DNA of 64,000 nt from Rhizobium tumorigenes (GTDB lineage: Bacteria > Pseudomonadota > Alphaproteobacteria > Rhizobiales > Rhizobiaceae). The first letter of the stretch is position 1. The number at the start of each line of letters is the position of its first letter. Positions 19,798-30,219 of this stretch are shown piece after piece. The position numbers and the translations under genes are program-made. The notes under the pieces are model-generated. The model worked only from the letters and a program-made list of their open reading frames with translations. It did no database searches and was not told the DNA's origin. The stretch is from assembly GCF_003240565.2 (NCBI RefSeq), contig NZ_CP117255.1:3193501-3257500 (forward strand), given 5' to 3'.

Positions 19798-20223
19798 ATG
19801 AATCAGTCAGCATTGATTCGGCCGGAGTGGACCCCGGCGACCATCGCGCTCATGGTCCTGGGCTTCGTGGTTTTCTGGCCGCTCGGTCTTGCTATGCTCG
19901 CATACATCCTCTTCGGCGATCGCCTTAGAGGCTTCAAACGGGACGTAAACCAGGCAGCCGATGGCATGTTCAGCGGTTTCCGCCGCAACGGCCGTCGCTA
20001 TCGTCAGCAGTTCAACAGCGACAACGTCGCCTTTGACGACTGGCGCCAGGCAGAACTCGACCGCCTTGACCAGGAGCGTCGCAGGCTTGACGAGACCCGC
20101 GCTGACTTCGACAACTACGTGCGGGAATTGCGCCGCGCCAAGGACCAGGAAGAGTTCGACCGTTTCATGCGTGACCGCACAGCGGCGCGACGCACGGATC
20201 AGGGCTCCGGCCAGGAGTTTTGA
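19798..20223 (+). CDS. DUF2852 family membrane protein
   Basis: A 141-residue protein of unknown function restricted mainly to alphaproteobacteria. One or two closely spaced membrane segments occupy residues 14-40 (IALMVLGFVVFWPLGLAMLAYI). They are followed by an Arg/Asn-rich segment and a strongly charged, probably coiled-coil C-terminus with RQAELDRLDQERRRLDE and REFDRF-like repeats. The family resembles phage-shock-type small membrane proteins in layout, but this is only a resemblance. Monocistronic, with its own hairpin terminator. Confidence 0.85.
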   Translation: MNQSALIRPEWTPATIALMVLGFVVFWPLGLAMLAYILFGDRLRGFKRDVNQAADGMFSGFRRNGRRYRQQFNSDNVAFDDWRQAELDRLDQERRRLDETRADFDNYVRELRRAKDQEEFDRFMRDRTAARRTDQGSGQEF

Positions 20224-20244
20224 ACCTCCTGACGCATTCGACAG

Positions 20245-20270
20245 CCGGCATCGCGAGATGCCGGTTTTTC
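20245..20270 (+). terminator. Rho-independent terminator
   Basis: CCGGCATC (20245-20252), GCGA loop, GATGCCGG (20257-20264), then TTTTTC. Ends the DUF2852 gene. Confidence 0.88.
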
Positions 20271-20308
20271 TTTGCAAGACGCTGCCGCGAATCATATAAA
20301 CCAGACCG

Positions 20309-21070
20309 ATGTTTCCGCTTCTTTCAAAAGCCCGCAAGACTGCCCGGACGCCGCCTGCTCCGGAGACGAGGACGCTCGACCTTGCCGGACGTCAGATGCC
20401 GCTGACGATCCGCAAGCACGAGCGCGCCACCCGTATTACCCTGCGCATAGAGCCGGGTGGCCGCGCCTTGAAGATGACCGTGCCGCATGGCGTGCCGCCG
20501 CGCGAGATCAACGCCTTTCTCGACCGCCACCAGGGCTGGCTCATCACCAAGCTGTCGAAGTTCGAGCCTGATGCGAAGCTGCGCGATGGCAGCGAGATCC
20601 TGATCCGTGGAGTGCCCCACCAGGTCGAGCATTCAGGCAGCCTGCGTGGCATCACCGAAATCCTCGAACTGGACGGCGAGCGCATCCTGCGTGTCAGCGG
20701 AATGCCGGAGCATGCCGGGCGGCGCATTGCAGCCTTCCTGAAGAAGGAAGCGCGCGCCGATCTGGAACGCCTGGTGAAATTGCACGCCGGCACCATCCGC
20801 GCCGATGTGGCATCGATCACCATGAAGGATACGCGCAGCCGCTGGGGCTCCTGTTCGTCGCAGGGTAATCTCAGCTTTTCCTGGCGGATCCTGATGGCGC
20901 CGCCGGAAGTCATCGACTATCTCGCTGCCCACGAGGTGGCGCATCTGAAGGAAATGAACCACGGGCCGCGCTTCTGGGCGCTGTGTAAAAAGCTGTGCCC
21001 ACACATGGAAGAAGCCAAAGCCTGGCTGAAGAGGCATGGCACCCACCTTCATGCCATCGATTTCGGCTAG
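20309..21070 (+). CDS. YgjP-type zinc metallopeptidase (DUF45 / M48-like)
   Basis: Putative zinc-dependent protease of the YgjP/YgjP-like DUF45 family. The 253-residue protein carries the HExxH zinc motif in YLAAHEVAHLKEMNHG with the downstream family segment PRFWALCKKLCP. The preceding TRSRWGSCSSQGNLSFSWRILMAPPEVIDY is the second family signature. No signal peptide, so it acts in the cytoplasm. Its substrate is unknown. It lies just upstream of trpF, 75 bp away, with no visible terminator between. Confidence 0.9.
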   Translation: MFPLLSKARKTARTPPAPETRTLDLAGRQMPLTIRKHERATRITLRIEPGGRALKMTVPHGVPPREINAFLDRHQGWLITKLSKFEPDAKLRDGSEILIRGVPHQVEHSGSLRGITEILELDGERILRVSGMPEHAGRRIAAFLKKEARADLERLVKLHAGTIRADVASITMKDTRSRWGSCSSQGNLSFSWRILMAPPEVIDYLAAHEVAHLKEMNHGPRFWALCKKLCPHMEEAKAWLKRHGTHLHAIDFG

Positions 21071-21145
21071 CGCTGAAGGGTCTGAAATCCGGCAACTGTC
21101 GCGAATGGGCTCGACTCTTTTGCCATTTCGTGTCACTTGCCTGCC

Positions 21146-21814
21146 ATGAAACCCGATATCAAGATTTGCGGATTGAAGACGGCCGAGACGGTCGATCGCG
21201 CTGTCGCGCGGGGCGCCACACACATCGGTTTCATCTTCTTCGAAAAAAGCCCGCGCTATATCGAGCCCGATCTGGCAGGCGTGCTGGCTGACCGCGTTCG
21301 TGGCAAGGCCCTCATCGTCGCCGTCGTGGTCGATCCGGACAATGACGATCTCGATGAGATTATGAACCTGGTTCGGCCCGACATCCTTCAGTTGCATGGC
21401 CATGAGAGCCCCGAGCGGGTTTTGACCATAAAGGCGCTCTACAATGTTCTCGTGATGAAGGCGTTCTCCGTCCGCGATGCGGAGGATCTGCGCCGCGTCG
21501 AGGCCTATATCGGCATTGCTGACCGCTTCCTGTTCGATGCCAAGGCACCCAAGGGTTCTGAACTGCCTGGCGGAAACGGCGTTGCTTTCGACTGGAGCCT
21601 GATGGCGTGGCTTGACGGCCGCGTCGACTACATGCTTTCGGGAGGCCTCAACAAAGATAACGTCGCCCTTGCGCTCGCCTCCACCAAAGCCTCGGGTATC
21701 GATATATCGTCCGGTGTGGAAAGTGCGCCGGGCGTCAAGGATCTGACCATGATCGACGAATTTTTCGACGCGGTTGCCTCGGCTCGCATGCCGGCAACAG
21801 CCTCAGGGAGTTGA
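21146..21814 (+). CDS. trpF: Phosphoribosylanthranilate isomerase TrpF
   Basis: Amadori isomerisation step of tryptophan synthesis. The 222-residue TIM barrel starts [18 protein letters not shown], with the catalytic Cys in [22 protein letters not shown] and the phosphate-binding [16 protein letters not shown] blocks are visible. An in-frame ATG 9 bp upstream is less family-like. Immediately followed by trpB (GTG 3 bp after the TGA), then trpA: the rhizobial trpFBA arrangement, with trpE(G), trpD and trpC elsewhere. No trp leader peptide or attenuator is visible upstream. Confidence 0.96.
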   Translation: MKPDIKICGLKTAETVDRAVARGATHIGFIFFEKSPRYIEPDLAGVLADRVRGKALIVAVVVDPDNDDLDEIMNLVRPDILQLHGHESPERVLTIKALYNVLVMKAFSVRDAEDLRRVEAYIGIADRFLFDAKAPKGSELPGGNGVAFDWSLMAWLDGRVDYMLSGGLNKDNVALALASTKASGIDISSGVESAPGVKDLTMIDEFFDAVASARMPATASGS

Positions 21815-21816
21815 CA

Positions 21817-23037
<1,221 letters not shown>

Positions 23038-23038
23038 C

Positions 23039-23878
23039 ATGACCGCACGGATGGACAAACGCTTTGCCGATCTGAAGACCGAGGGCCGTCCGGCGCTCGT
23101 CACCTATTTCATGGCTGGCGACCCCGATTACGACACATCGCTCGGCATCATGAAGGCGCTGCCGGAAGCAGGCTCTGATATCATCGAGCTCGGCATGCCG
23201 TTCTCCGACCCGATGGCCGATGGTCCGGCAATCCAGATGGCCGGGCAGCGGGCGCTGAAGGCAGGACAGACCCTGAAGAAGACGCTGCAGCTCGCCGCCG
23301 ATTTCCGTAGATCGGATGACGCCACGCCGATCGTACTGATGGGCTACTACAATCCGATCTACATCTACGGCGTCGAGAACTTTCTCGATGACGCATTGGC
23401 ATCCGGCATCGACGGCCTGATCGTCGTCGACCTGCCGCCGGAAATGGATGACGAACTCTGCATCCCGGCTATCCGCAAGGGCGTCAACTTCATCCGCCTG
23501 GCGACCCCGACCACCGATGACAAGCGCCTGCCGATGGTACTGCGCAACACGTCGGGCTTCGTCTACTACGTATCCATGAACGGCATCACCGGCTCGGCGA
23601 TGGCCGACCCGTCGCTGGTCTCGGCGGCCGTCCGCCGCATCAAGAGCCATACCGACCTGCCTGTTTGCGTCGGCTTCGGCGTCAAGACTGCCGAGCATGC
23701 CCGGGTCATCGGTGCAGCTGCCGATGGCGTCGTCGTCGGCACTGCGATCGTCAATCAGGTTGCGAATTCGCTGACCGCGGATGGCAAGGCGACTGCCGAT
23801 ACCGTGCAGGCGGTGGCAACCCTTGTTCGTGGTCTTTCAACCGGAACCCGCTCGGCGCGCCTTGTTGCCGCCGAATAG
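23039..23878 (+). CDS. trpA: Tryptophan synthase alpha subunit
   Basis: Cleaves indole-3-glycerol phosphate to indole, channelled to TrpB. Starting at ATG 23039 ([20 protein letters not shown]), the 279-residue barrel has the signature [15 protein letters not shown] containing catalytic Glu and the [14 protein letters not shown] segment with catalytic Asp. The phosphate-binding [13 protein letters not shown] lies near the C-terminus. The usual rhizobial order is accD next, 48 bp on, on the same strand. Confidence 0.98.
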   Translation: MTARMDKRFADLKTEGRPALVTYFMAGDPDYDTSLGIMKALPEAGSDIIELGMPFSDPMADGPAIQMAGQRALKAGQTLKKTLQLAADFRRSDDATPIVLMGYYNPIYIYGVENFLDDALASGIDGLIVVDLPPEMDDELCIPAIRKGVNFIRLATPTTDDKRLPMVLRNTSGFVYYVSMNGITGSAMADPSLVSAAVRRIKSHTDLPVCVGFGVKTAEHARVIGAAADGVVVGTAIVNQVANSLTADGKATADTVQAVATLVRGLSTGTRSARLVAAE

Positions 23879-23926
23879 TTCCCCCACATTGGCCTTGGTC
23901 AATTCAGTCATTCAGGAGATCTCGAT

Positions 23927-24835
23927 TTGAACTGGATCACGAATTACGTTCGCCCGCGGATCAATTCCATGCTGGGCCGTCGCGATGATATTGCCGAAAA
24001 TCTCTGGATCAAATGCCCGGAAACCGGCGAAATGGTCTTCCATAAGGATCTGGAAGACAACAAATGGGTGATTCCTGCTTCCGGCTTCCACATGAAGATG
24101 CCGGCAAAGGCCCGCCTGATCGATCTGTTCGACAATGGCGAATACGAGGCCTTGGTGCAGCCGAAGGTCGCCCAGGATCCGCTGAAGTTCCGTGATTCGA
24201 AGAAATACAGCGACCGTCTGAAGGACAGCCGCGTCAAGACCGAGCAGGAAGACACGATCCTCGCCGGCGTCGGCAAGCTGCAGGGACTGAAGATCGTTGC
24301 CGTCGTGCACGAGTTCAATTTCATGGGCGGATCGCTCGGTCTCGCTGCCGGCGAGGCGATCGTCAAGGCATTCGAGCGCGCTATTGCCGAGAAATGCCCG
24401 CTGGTTATGTTCCCGGCTTCGGGTGGCGCACGCATGCAGGAAGGCATCCTGTCGCTGATGCAGCTGCCGCGCACGACGGTCGCAGTCGACCTCCTAAAGG
24501 AAGCAGGCCAGCCCTATATCGTCGTGTTGACCAATCCGACGACCGGCGGCGTCACCGCCTCCTACGCCATGCTGGGCGATGTACATCTCGCCGAACCCGG
24601 CGCCGAAATCTGCTTCGCCGGCAAGCGCGTCATCGAACAGACTATCCGCGAAAAGCTGCCTGAAGGCTTCCAGACGTCGGAATATCTGCTCGAACACGGC
24701 ATGGTCGACATGGTCATCAAGCGTCATGATATCCCGGATATGCTGGCACGACTGTTGAAGATCCTGACCAAGCAGCCGGCGACCGCCTCGCTTGAACCGA
24801 GCGAGATTGTCCTGCCGATGGCTGTCGGCGCCTGA
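23927..24835 (+). CDS. accD: Acetyl-CoA carboxylase carboxyltransferase beta subunit AccD
   Basis: Beta subunit of the carboxyltransferase that makes malonyl-CoA for fatty acid synthesis. The start is TTG at 23927, after AGGAGATCTCGA. The carboxyltransferase core is clear: [41 protein letters not shown] and [18 protein letters not shown]. The N-terminal zinc-ribbon region of other bacteria is degenerate here: of the four expected cysteines only the one in WIKCPETGE remains, and the second pair is replaced by VIPAS. Rhizobial relatives share this (from memory). Part of trpFBA-accD-folC. Confidence 0.97.
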   Translation: MNWITNYVRPRINSMLGRRDDIAENLWIKCPETGEMVFHKDLEDNKWVIPASGFHMKMPAKARLIDLFDNGEYEALVQPKVAQDPLKFRDSKKYSDRLKDSRVKTEQEDTILAGVGKLQGLKIVAVVHEFNFMGGSLGLAAGEAIVKAFERAIAEKCPLVMFPASGGARMQEGILSLMQLPRTTVAVDLLKEAGQPYIVVLTNPTTGGVTASYAMLGDVHLAEPGAEICFAGKRVIEQTIREKLPEGFQTSEYLLEHGMVDMVIKRHDIPDMLARLLKILTKQPATASLEPSEIVLPMAVGA

Positions 24836-24866
24836 GCCGACGAAGACCGAAAAGCGGAGGTGCGGA

Positions 24867-26219
24867 ATGGGCTCCATAGATCACTCCACCAAGAGCCAGG
24901 CCGAACAGGTGATCGACGAGCTCCTGGGCCTGCACCCCAAGGGCTTCGACCTGTCTCTCGATCGCATCACACGGCTGCTTGAGCTTCTTGGCAACCCGCA
25001 GACAAAACTGCCGCCGGTGATCCATGTCGCCGGCACCAACGGCAAGGGCTCCGTCACGGCGTTCTGCCGGGCGCTGCTCGAAGCGGGCGGCAAAAGCGTT
25101 CATGTCCACACGTCGCCGCACCTGGTCAACTGGCATGAACGCTATCGCATCGGCGTCAAGGGCGGTCGAGGACAGCTCGTCGACGACGCTGTCTTTGCCG
25201 ATGCACTGCGCCGCGTCGCGGATGCCAATGCCGGCCAGAAGATCACCGTATTTGAAATCCTGACCGCAGTTACCTTCCTGCTGTTCTCGGAACAGCCCGC
25301 CGATGCGGCGATCATCGAGGTCGGTCTCGGTGGCCGCTTCGATGCGACCAACGTTATCTCCGACCCCGCCGTGTCCGTCATCATGCCGATCTCGCTGGAT
25401 CATCAGCCTTATCTCGGCGACCGCGTCGAACTGATTGCCGCTGAAAAGGCCGGCATTATGAAGCGCGGGCTTCCGGTGGTCATCGGCCACCAGCAATACG
25501 ATGCTGCGCTCGAGGTCTTGACGGCGACGGCCGAGAGGCTGCATTGCCCGACGGCAGTATTCGGCCAAGACTTTTCGGCTCATGAGGAATACGGACGGCT
25601 GGTCTACCAGGACGAGTTTGGCCTTGCCGACCTGTCGCTGCCACGTCTGCCGGGACGCCACCAGCACGCCAATGCCGCCGCCGCCATCCGCGCTGTCAAG
25701 GCCGCCGGCTTCATCGTCACGGACGCCATGATGGAAAAGGCGATGACGACGGTCGAATGGCCCGGCCGACTGCAGCGCTTGACCGAAGGCAAGCTCTTCG
25801 CTCGCGCGCCGAAGGGTGCCGAAATCTGGGTTGACGGAGGGCATAATCCGGGTGCCGGAGAGGTCATTGCCGAGGCGATGGCCGGCTTCGAGGAGCGTCA
25901 GGCTCGACCGTTGTTCCTGATCACCGGCATGATCAACACCAAGGATCCTATAGGTTACTTCAAGGCTTTCGCCGGTCTGGCGGAAAAAGTTTTCTGCGTG
26001 CCGATCGCCCATAGCGATGCGATGATCGATCCCGTCGTTCTCAGCCATGCCGCCTATGATGCCGGACTGGTTGCCGAGCCTATGTCGTCAGTTGGCGATG
26101 CGCTCGACGCAATCATGCGGACGATGTCGCCGGATACCTTGCCCCCACGCATCCTGATGGGCGGCTCGCTCTATTTGGTTGGCGAGGTATTGGCCGAAAA
26201 CGGAACTCCACCGCAATAA
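24867..26219 (+). CDS. folC: Dihydrofolate / folylpolyglutamate synthase FolC
   Basis: Adds glutamate to dihydropteroate and to reduced folates. ATG 24867 has a GGAGG ribosome site and begins MGSIDHSTKSQAEQVIDEL. The Mur-ligase-type ATP loop is VAGTNGKGSVTAFCRALLEAG and the family block IIEVGLGGRFDATNVI follows, with LDHQPYLGD and WVDGGHNPGAGEVIAEAM in the C-terminal domain. At 450 residues it is full length. It closes the trp-acc-fol run and shares a terminator with convergent trxA. Confidence 0.96.
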   Translation: MGSIDHSTKSQAEQVIDELLGLHPKGFDLSLDRITRLLELLGNPQTKLPPVIHVAGTNGKGSVTAFCRALLEAGGKSVHVHTSPHLVNWHERYRIGVKGGRGQLVDDAVFADALRRVADANAGQKITVFEILTAVTFLLFSEQPADAAIIEVGLGGRFDATNVISDPAVSVIMPISLDHQPYLGDRVELIAAEKAGIMKRGLPVVIGHQQYDAALEVLTATAERLHCPTAVFGQDFSAHEEYGRLVYQDEFGLADLSLPRLPGRHQHANAAAAIRAVKAAGFIVTDAMMEKAMTTVEWPGRLQRLTEGKLFARAPKGAEIWVDGGHNPGAGEVIAEAMAGFEERQARPLFLITGMINTKDPIGYFKAFAGLAEKVFCVPIAHSDAMIDPVVLSHAAYDAGLVAEPMSSVGDALDAIMRTMSPDTLPPRILMGGSLYLVGEVLAENGTPPQ

Positions 26220-26243
26220 AAAAGCCCGGACAATGCCGGGCTT
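26217..26243. terminator. Bidirectional hairpin terminator between folC and trxA
   Basis: AAGCCCGG (26222-26229) pairs with CCGGGCTT (26236-26243), loop ACAATG. The A run on the left serves trxA transcription from the right. Confidence 0.8.
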
Positions 26244-26271
26244 CTAACTCTGCTGTCTCTAGGCGACGCAA

Positions 26272-26592
26272 TCAGGCGGCGTTGGAAATCCAGCTTGCCA
26301 GCGCAGACTTCGGTGCAGCACCGACCTTGATGTCGGCAACTTCACCAGCCTTGAAGAGGGCCAGCGTCGGGATCGAGCGAACGCCAAACTTGGCGGCAAG
26401 TTCCGGATTTTCATCGATGTTGAGCTTGGCCACCTTGACCTTGCCGGCCATCTCGACTGAAATCTCTTCGAGGCTCGGAGCAATCATCTTGCACGGACCA
26501 CACCATTCAGCCCAGAAATCAACGACGACTGGTTCTGCAGAATCCAGAACTTCCGCTTGGAAGTTCGAGTTATCGACTTTCACGGTAGCCAT
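26272..26592 (-). CDS. trxA: Thioredoxin 1
   Basis: Cytoplasmic disulfide reductase. The 106-residue protein holds the active-site [17 protein letters not shown], the cis-Pro segment [15 protein letters not shown] and a compact C-terminal helix, all standard for TrxA. It lies 75 bp downstream of addA on the same strand; this gap may hold its own promoter. The position next to addAB is conserved in rhizobia. Confidence 0.97.
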   Translation of the reverse strand: MATVKVDNSNFQAEVLDSAEPVVVDFWAEWCGPCKMIAPSLEEISVEMAGKVKVAKLNIDENPELAAKFGVRSIPTLALFKAGEVADIKVGAAPKSALASWISNAA

Positions 26593-26667
26593 AAAAATGC
26601 TCCTTCACCGGAATTAACTGTTGAACCACATGTGATGTTGCGGTGCCAAATTTCAAGCTTTGGTATT

Positions 26668-29600
26668 TCACTTTGTCATGAGTTCGGCAAGCGCCGATCT
26701 TAGCGCTGCCTCGGAGAGCGTGTGGACAGTCGCGCTCTCGGAGTAGACCAGCACGCAATCGATGCGCTTGCCCGGATAGAGCGGCGCCAGGATCTCGCGG
26801 TAGATCGCCAGCTGTGCCTTGTGCGCGAAGGGAATGGCGTCCGCCGTTGCCGGAGGCACGCGGTTGGTCTTGTAGTCGAGGATCACCACACGATCGTCCA
26901 GTACCGCCAGCCTATCGACGCGGCCGGAGACCGCATAGGTCTGCCGGTCGAGCGCAAGCGTACCCATAATCGAAACTTCTGCCTGTGCGTGGCTGCTGAA
27001 AACCCCCATCAGGTCCTCGTGCGCCATCAGCGCCAAAACTGAGGCGACCAGCGCCTGGCGCTCCGTTGCCGGCCAGAAGCGCGTGGTGCGTTCGGCATAG
27101 CGCGCGGCTGCGTCGGCGCGATCGGCCGGAAGCAGATCCGGCAGCATCTGCAGCATACGGTGGACCAGTCGGCCCTTTTCCAGCGCCCGGTCGGAGGCAC
27201 CCTTGTCGCCGAACAGCGGGGAAGTGACCGCCAGATTTCCAGCTTCGTCATCGATGATGGTGCCTGCTCCAGACGGGCTCAGCGGACGCGGGAGATGGCG
27301 GGGGGGCGGAAGCGGTTGCAACAGGGCAGGCGGCAGCGCCGTCGTGTCCTTTCGTGCCTCCGTCGACACTGCGGTTTCGAGATCCTTTGCCATCCCCCCG
27401 ACGCGCCAGCGCAGGCCGGTCCAGTCGCCGTCAGGTCCCTTGAACGTCGCCTCAGTACAGCGCTTGGGATGCTGGCCGAGTGCGGTCGCGATCATGCTGT
27501 GCCAGATATCGGGGTTCTGGCGCACGCCGCGATAGCCACAAACGATCAGCCTGTCGGCCGCCCGCGTCATGCCGACATAGAGGAGCCGGCGATATTCCTC
27601 CTCCGCCTGGCCCTGGATGCGGCTGGCATTAGCCTGGGTCAGTGTGTTGCCGAGCGAACTCAGCGGCAGCCAGGCCGGCATCGGCACCTCTTCGCCGCGC
27701 CCCTCCAGCAGCCGCAGCTTCGGCAGATGGCTGGAAGTGAAGGATTTGGAGCCGCCATCGACGAGAAAGACAATCGGCGCCTCCAGCCCCTTGGCGGCAT
27801 GCACCGTCATGATCCGCACCTCATTGCGGCCCTTGTCCTGCTCGCGCTTGACGACTGGTGCTTCGAGTTCCAGCGTCGAGACGAAGGATTGCAAACCGGG
27901 CAGCCCCGATGTCTCATGGTCGAGCGCAAATGTCAGGAACTCGTCGAGGATGTCGCTGACCTCGCTGCCAAGCCGCGCCAGGAATTGACGCCGACCGCCA
28001 TGGCTGCCGAGAATGCGGGCAAAGAGATCGTGGACCGAATAGGTCTTCGAAAGCGTCATAAACAGCTTCAGTCGCTCGACTGTATCGGCAAAGGTATCCT
28101 TTCCGTCGGCTGCAAAAGCCTGGAGATGCTTCCAGACACTTGTGCCATCGCCGCGCAGTGCCGCCACCATGAACACGTCGTCCTCGGAAAGGTCGAATAG
28201 CGGGCTTTTCAGCACCGCCGCCAGCGACAGGTCGTCCTCCGGCAGAAGCAGGAAGCGGCCGAGCGCCAGCAGATCCTGGATGGCGATATGGCTGGTCAGC
28301 ACCAGCCGGTCGGCACCGGCAACGGCAATGTTGCCGCGTTTCTTCAGCGCACGGGTGAGTGCGTTGACGAACGCATCGCGCTTGCGCACCAGCACGAGGA
28401 TATCGCCCGCCTCGATCAGCCGCGTCTTACCCTTGTCGATAATGCTTTCGCGGCCGACCAGCGTATCCATCACATGAGCCATGCGTCGCGCGAGAACCGC
28501 GGCCGGCGCGCTTTCAGGCGTCGAATCGAAGGGCGCCGTCCAGTCCTCTTCCTTGGCGGCAGGTTCGGGCGCGATCATGTGCCAGAGGTCGACTTCCCCG
28601 GGATGTCCGATACGGCTGGATCGATGAACGACGGCCTCATCGGTGGCGCTGAGGCCCCTGGCATTGTCCGGCGTCGAAAAAACATGGTCGACGGCTGATA
28701 GCACGTCCGATGTCGAGCGGAACGACAGCGGCAGCCGCACGGGCGAAAACGCCTGGCCGCTGGCAAGCACGCGACGCCGCGTCCGGTCGCTCTCCTCGGA
28801 AAACCGCTCCGGCCGCGCGCCCTGGAAGGAGTAGATCGACTGTTTCTCGTCGCCGACGGCAAACAGCGTCCGCAGCGTCGGCCGGGCGCTGGCACCGGAG
28901 AAAAAATCTTCGGCCAGAGACTGGATGACACTCCACTGGATCGGGCTGGTATCCTGCGCCTCGTCGACGAGAATATGGTCGATGCCCTGGTCCAGCTTGT
29001 AGTGGATCCACGGGCCGACACCGCTGCGCGTCAAAAGATCGGCCGTGCGAGTGATCAGGTCCTCGAAGTCGAGCTGGCTGCGCTGTTTCTTGAGTTCGGC
29101 ATAATCGGCGTTCAGCCGGTCGGCAAGCGTTAGCGCGGCGCGTGTAGCGCGGTACATCTGCATGCGTTTCAGCCTGTCGCGGCAGTCCACGACATGGGCG
29201 CGCGCCGTGGCGATGGCATCCGTCAGCTCCGGCGCCTCGACAAGCATTGCTTTGATAACGAACTGGCCATCGGCTTTTGGCTCGCCCTTGGCGGTCAGCA
29301 TGATCTTTCCAAGGATTTCGACACGCTCGCTGGGATCTAGCGCGCGCATGACCAGCCTCAGGCCGTAGGCGACTTCCTGGGCCTTGCTGCCACCCTTGCT
29401 GTCCGCGAGCTCAAGATAACGGTCCAGCACCGCACCCGATAGTCCCCTCAGCGGCCAGAACTGCTGTGCGATGTCGGCTTCCGTCTCGGTAGCCGACAGC
29501 CCCAGCCGCTGGCGCATCACCTTATCGAGGCCGCCGCGCTGTTCCGCATCGAGCGCGAAGCGACGGATGGCGTTACGGTGGGCAATGATCTCGCCCAGCA

Positions 29601-30219
29601 GCGTCTCGAGACCGGATTCGTCCCCGAGATCGAGCACATGGGCAAAGGCCTCCGCCAGAGCCGCATCGTCTTCAGGCGTCGTTGCCGTCAGCAGGGAGCG
29701 TCGGGCGTCCGCCAGCAGCGTCGTCGCAGCGCGGTCGTCCAGCACCGAAAAATGACCGGCGACATTGGCTTCGAGCGGAAACTGGTGCAGTAGCGCCTCG
29801 CAGAAGGCATGGATGGTCTGGATCTTCAGCCCGCCCGGCGTTTCCAAGGCCTTAGCAAAAAGCCGCCGCGCCTCTGCCAGCTTGAAGACGTCCGGCACAG
29901 CTCCCTCGACATCGGTAATGCGCTTGATCAGCGCGTCGTCCGGCAGTGTTGCCCATTCGGCAAGCCGGTCGAAGACGCGGTTCGACATCTCGGATGCGGC
30001 TGCCTTGGTGTATGTCAGGCACAGGATCGCCGAAGGCCGCGCGCCCGCCAGCAGCAGCCGGATCACCCGCTGCGTCAGCACATGCGTCTTGCCGGAGCCG
30101 GCATTGGCCGAGACCCATGCAGACCGGGTCGGATCGGAGGCCAGCGATTGCTGGACGGTTGTCCAGCCGATCCAGGTCCCGGCATCGTCGCCTTCCGGAA
30201 GCTCTGCCAGTTCACTCAT
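26668..30219 (-). CDS. addA: AddA, ATP-dependent helicase-nuclease of the AddAB double-strand-break repair enzyme
   Basis: RecBCD-analogous enzyme subunit that unwinds and resects double-strand breaks for RecA loading. The 1183-residue protein is a UvrD/Rep-type helicase: Walker A SANAGSGKTHVLTQRVIRLL near residue 40, Walker B ILVDEAQDTSPIQWSVIQ, then LFAVGDEKQSIYSFQGARP and the LPLSFRST segment. Near the C-terminus the RecB-type nuclease motif VVILDYKTNR is intact. It overlaps addB by 8 bp and follows it in the operon. Confidence 0.97.
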   Translation of the reverse strand: MSELAELPEGDDAGTWIGWTTVQQSLASDPTRSAWVSANAGSGKTHVLTQRVIRLLLAGARPSAILCLTYTKAAASEMSNRVFDRLAEWATLPDDALIKRITDVEGAVPDVFKLAEARRLFAKALETPGGLKIQTIHAFCEALLHQFPLEANVAGHFSVLDDRAATTLLADARRSLLTATTPEDDAALAEAFAHVLDLGDESGLETLLGEIIAHRNAIRRFALDAEQRGGLDKVMRQRLGLSATETEADIAQQFWPLRGLSGAVLDRYLELADSKGGSKAQEVAYGLRLVMRALDPSERVEILGKIMLTAKGEPKADGQFVIKAMLVEAPELTDAIATARAHVVDCRDRLKRMQMYRATRAALTLADRLNADYAELKKQRSQLDFEDLITRTADLLTRSGVGPWIHYKLDQGIDHILVDEAQDTSPIQWSVIQSLAEDFFSGASARPTLRTLFAVGDEKQSIYSFQGARPERFSEESDRTRRRVLASGQAFSPVRLPLSFRSTSDVLSAVDHVFSTPDNARGLSATDEAVVHRSSRIGHPGEVDLWHMIAPEPAAKEEDWTAPFDSTPESAPAAVLARRMAHVMDTLVGRESIIDKGKTRLIEAGDILVLVRKRDAFVNALTRALKKRGNIAVAGADRLVLTSHIAIQDLLALGRFLLLPEDDLSLAAVLKSPLFDLSEDDVFMVAALRGDGTSVWKHLQAFAADGKDTFADTVERLKLFMTLSKTYSVHDLFARILGSHGGRRQFLARLGSEVSDILDEFLTFALDHETSGLPGLQSFVSTLELEAPVVKREQDKGRNEVRIMTVHAAKGLEAPIVFLVDGGSKSFTSSHLPKLRLLEGRGEEVPMPAWLPLSSLGNTLTQANASRIQGQAEEEYRRLLYVGMTRAADRLIVCGYRGVRQNPDIWHSMIATALGQHPKRCTEATFKGPDGDWTGLRWRVGGMAKDLETAVSTEARKDTTALPPALLQPLPPPRHLPRPLSPSGAGTIIDDEAGNLAVTSPLFGDKGASDRALEKGRLVHRMLQMLPDLLPADRADAAARYAERTTRFWPATERQALVASVLALMAHEDLMGVFSSHAQAEVSIMGTLALDRQTYAVSGRVDRLAVLDDRVVILDYKTNRVPPATADAIPFAHKAQLAIYREILAPLYPGKRIDCVLVYSESATVHTLSEAALRSALAELMTK

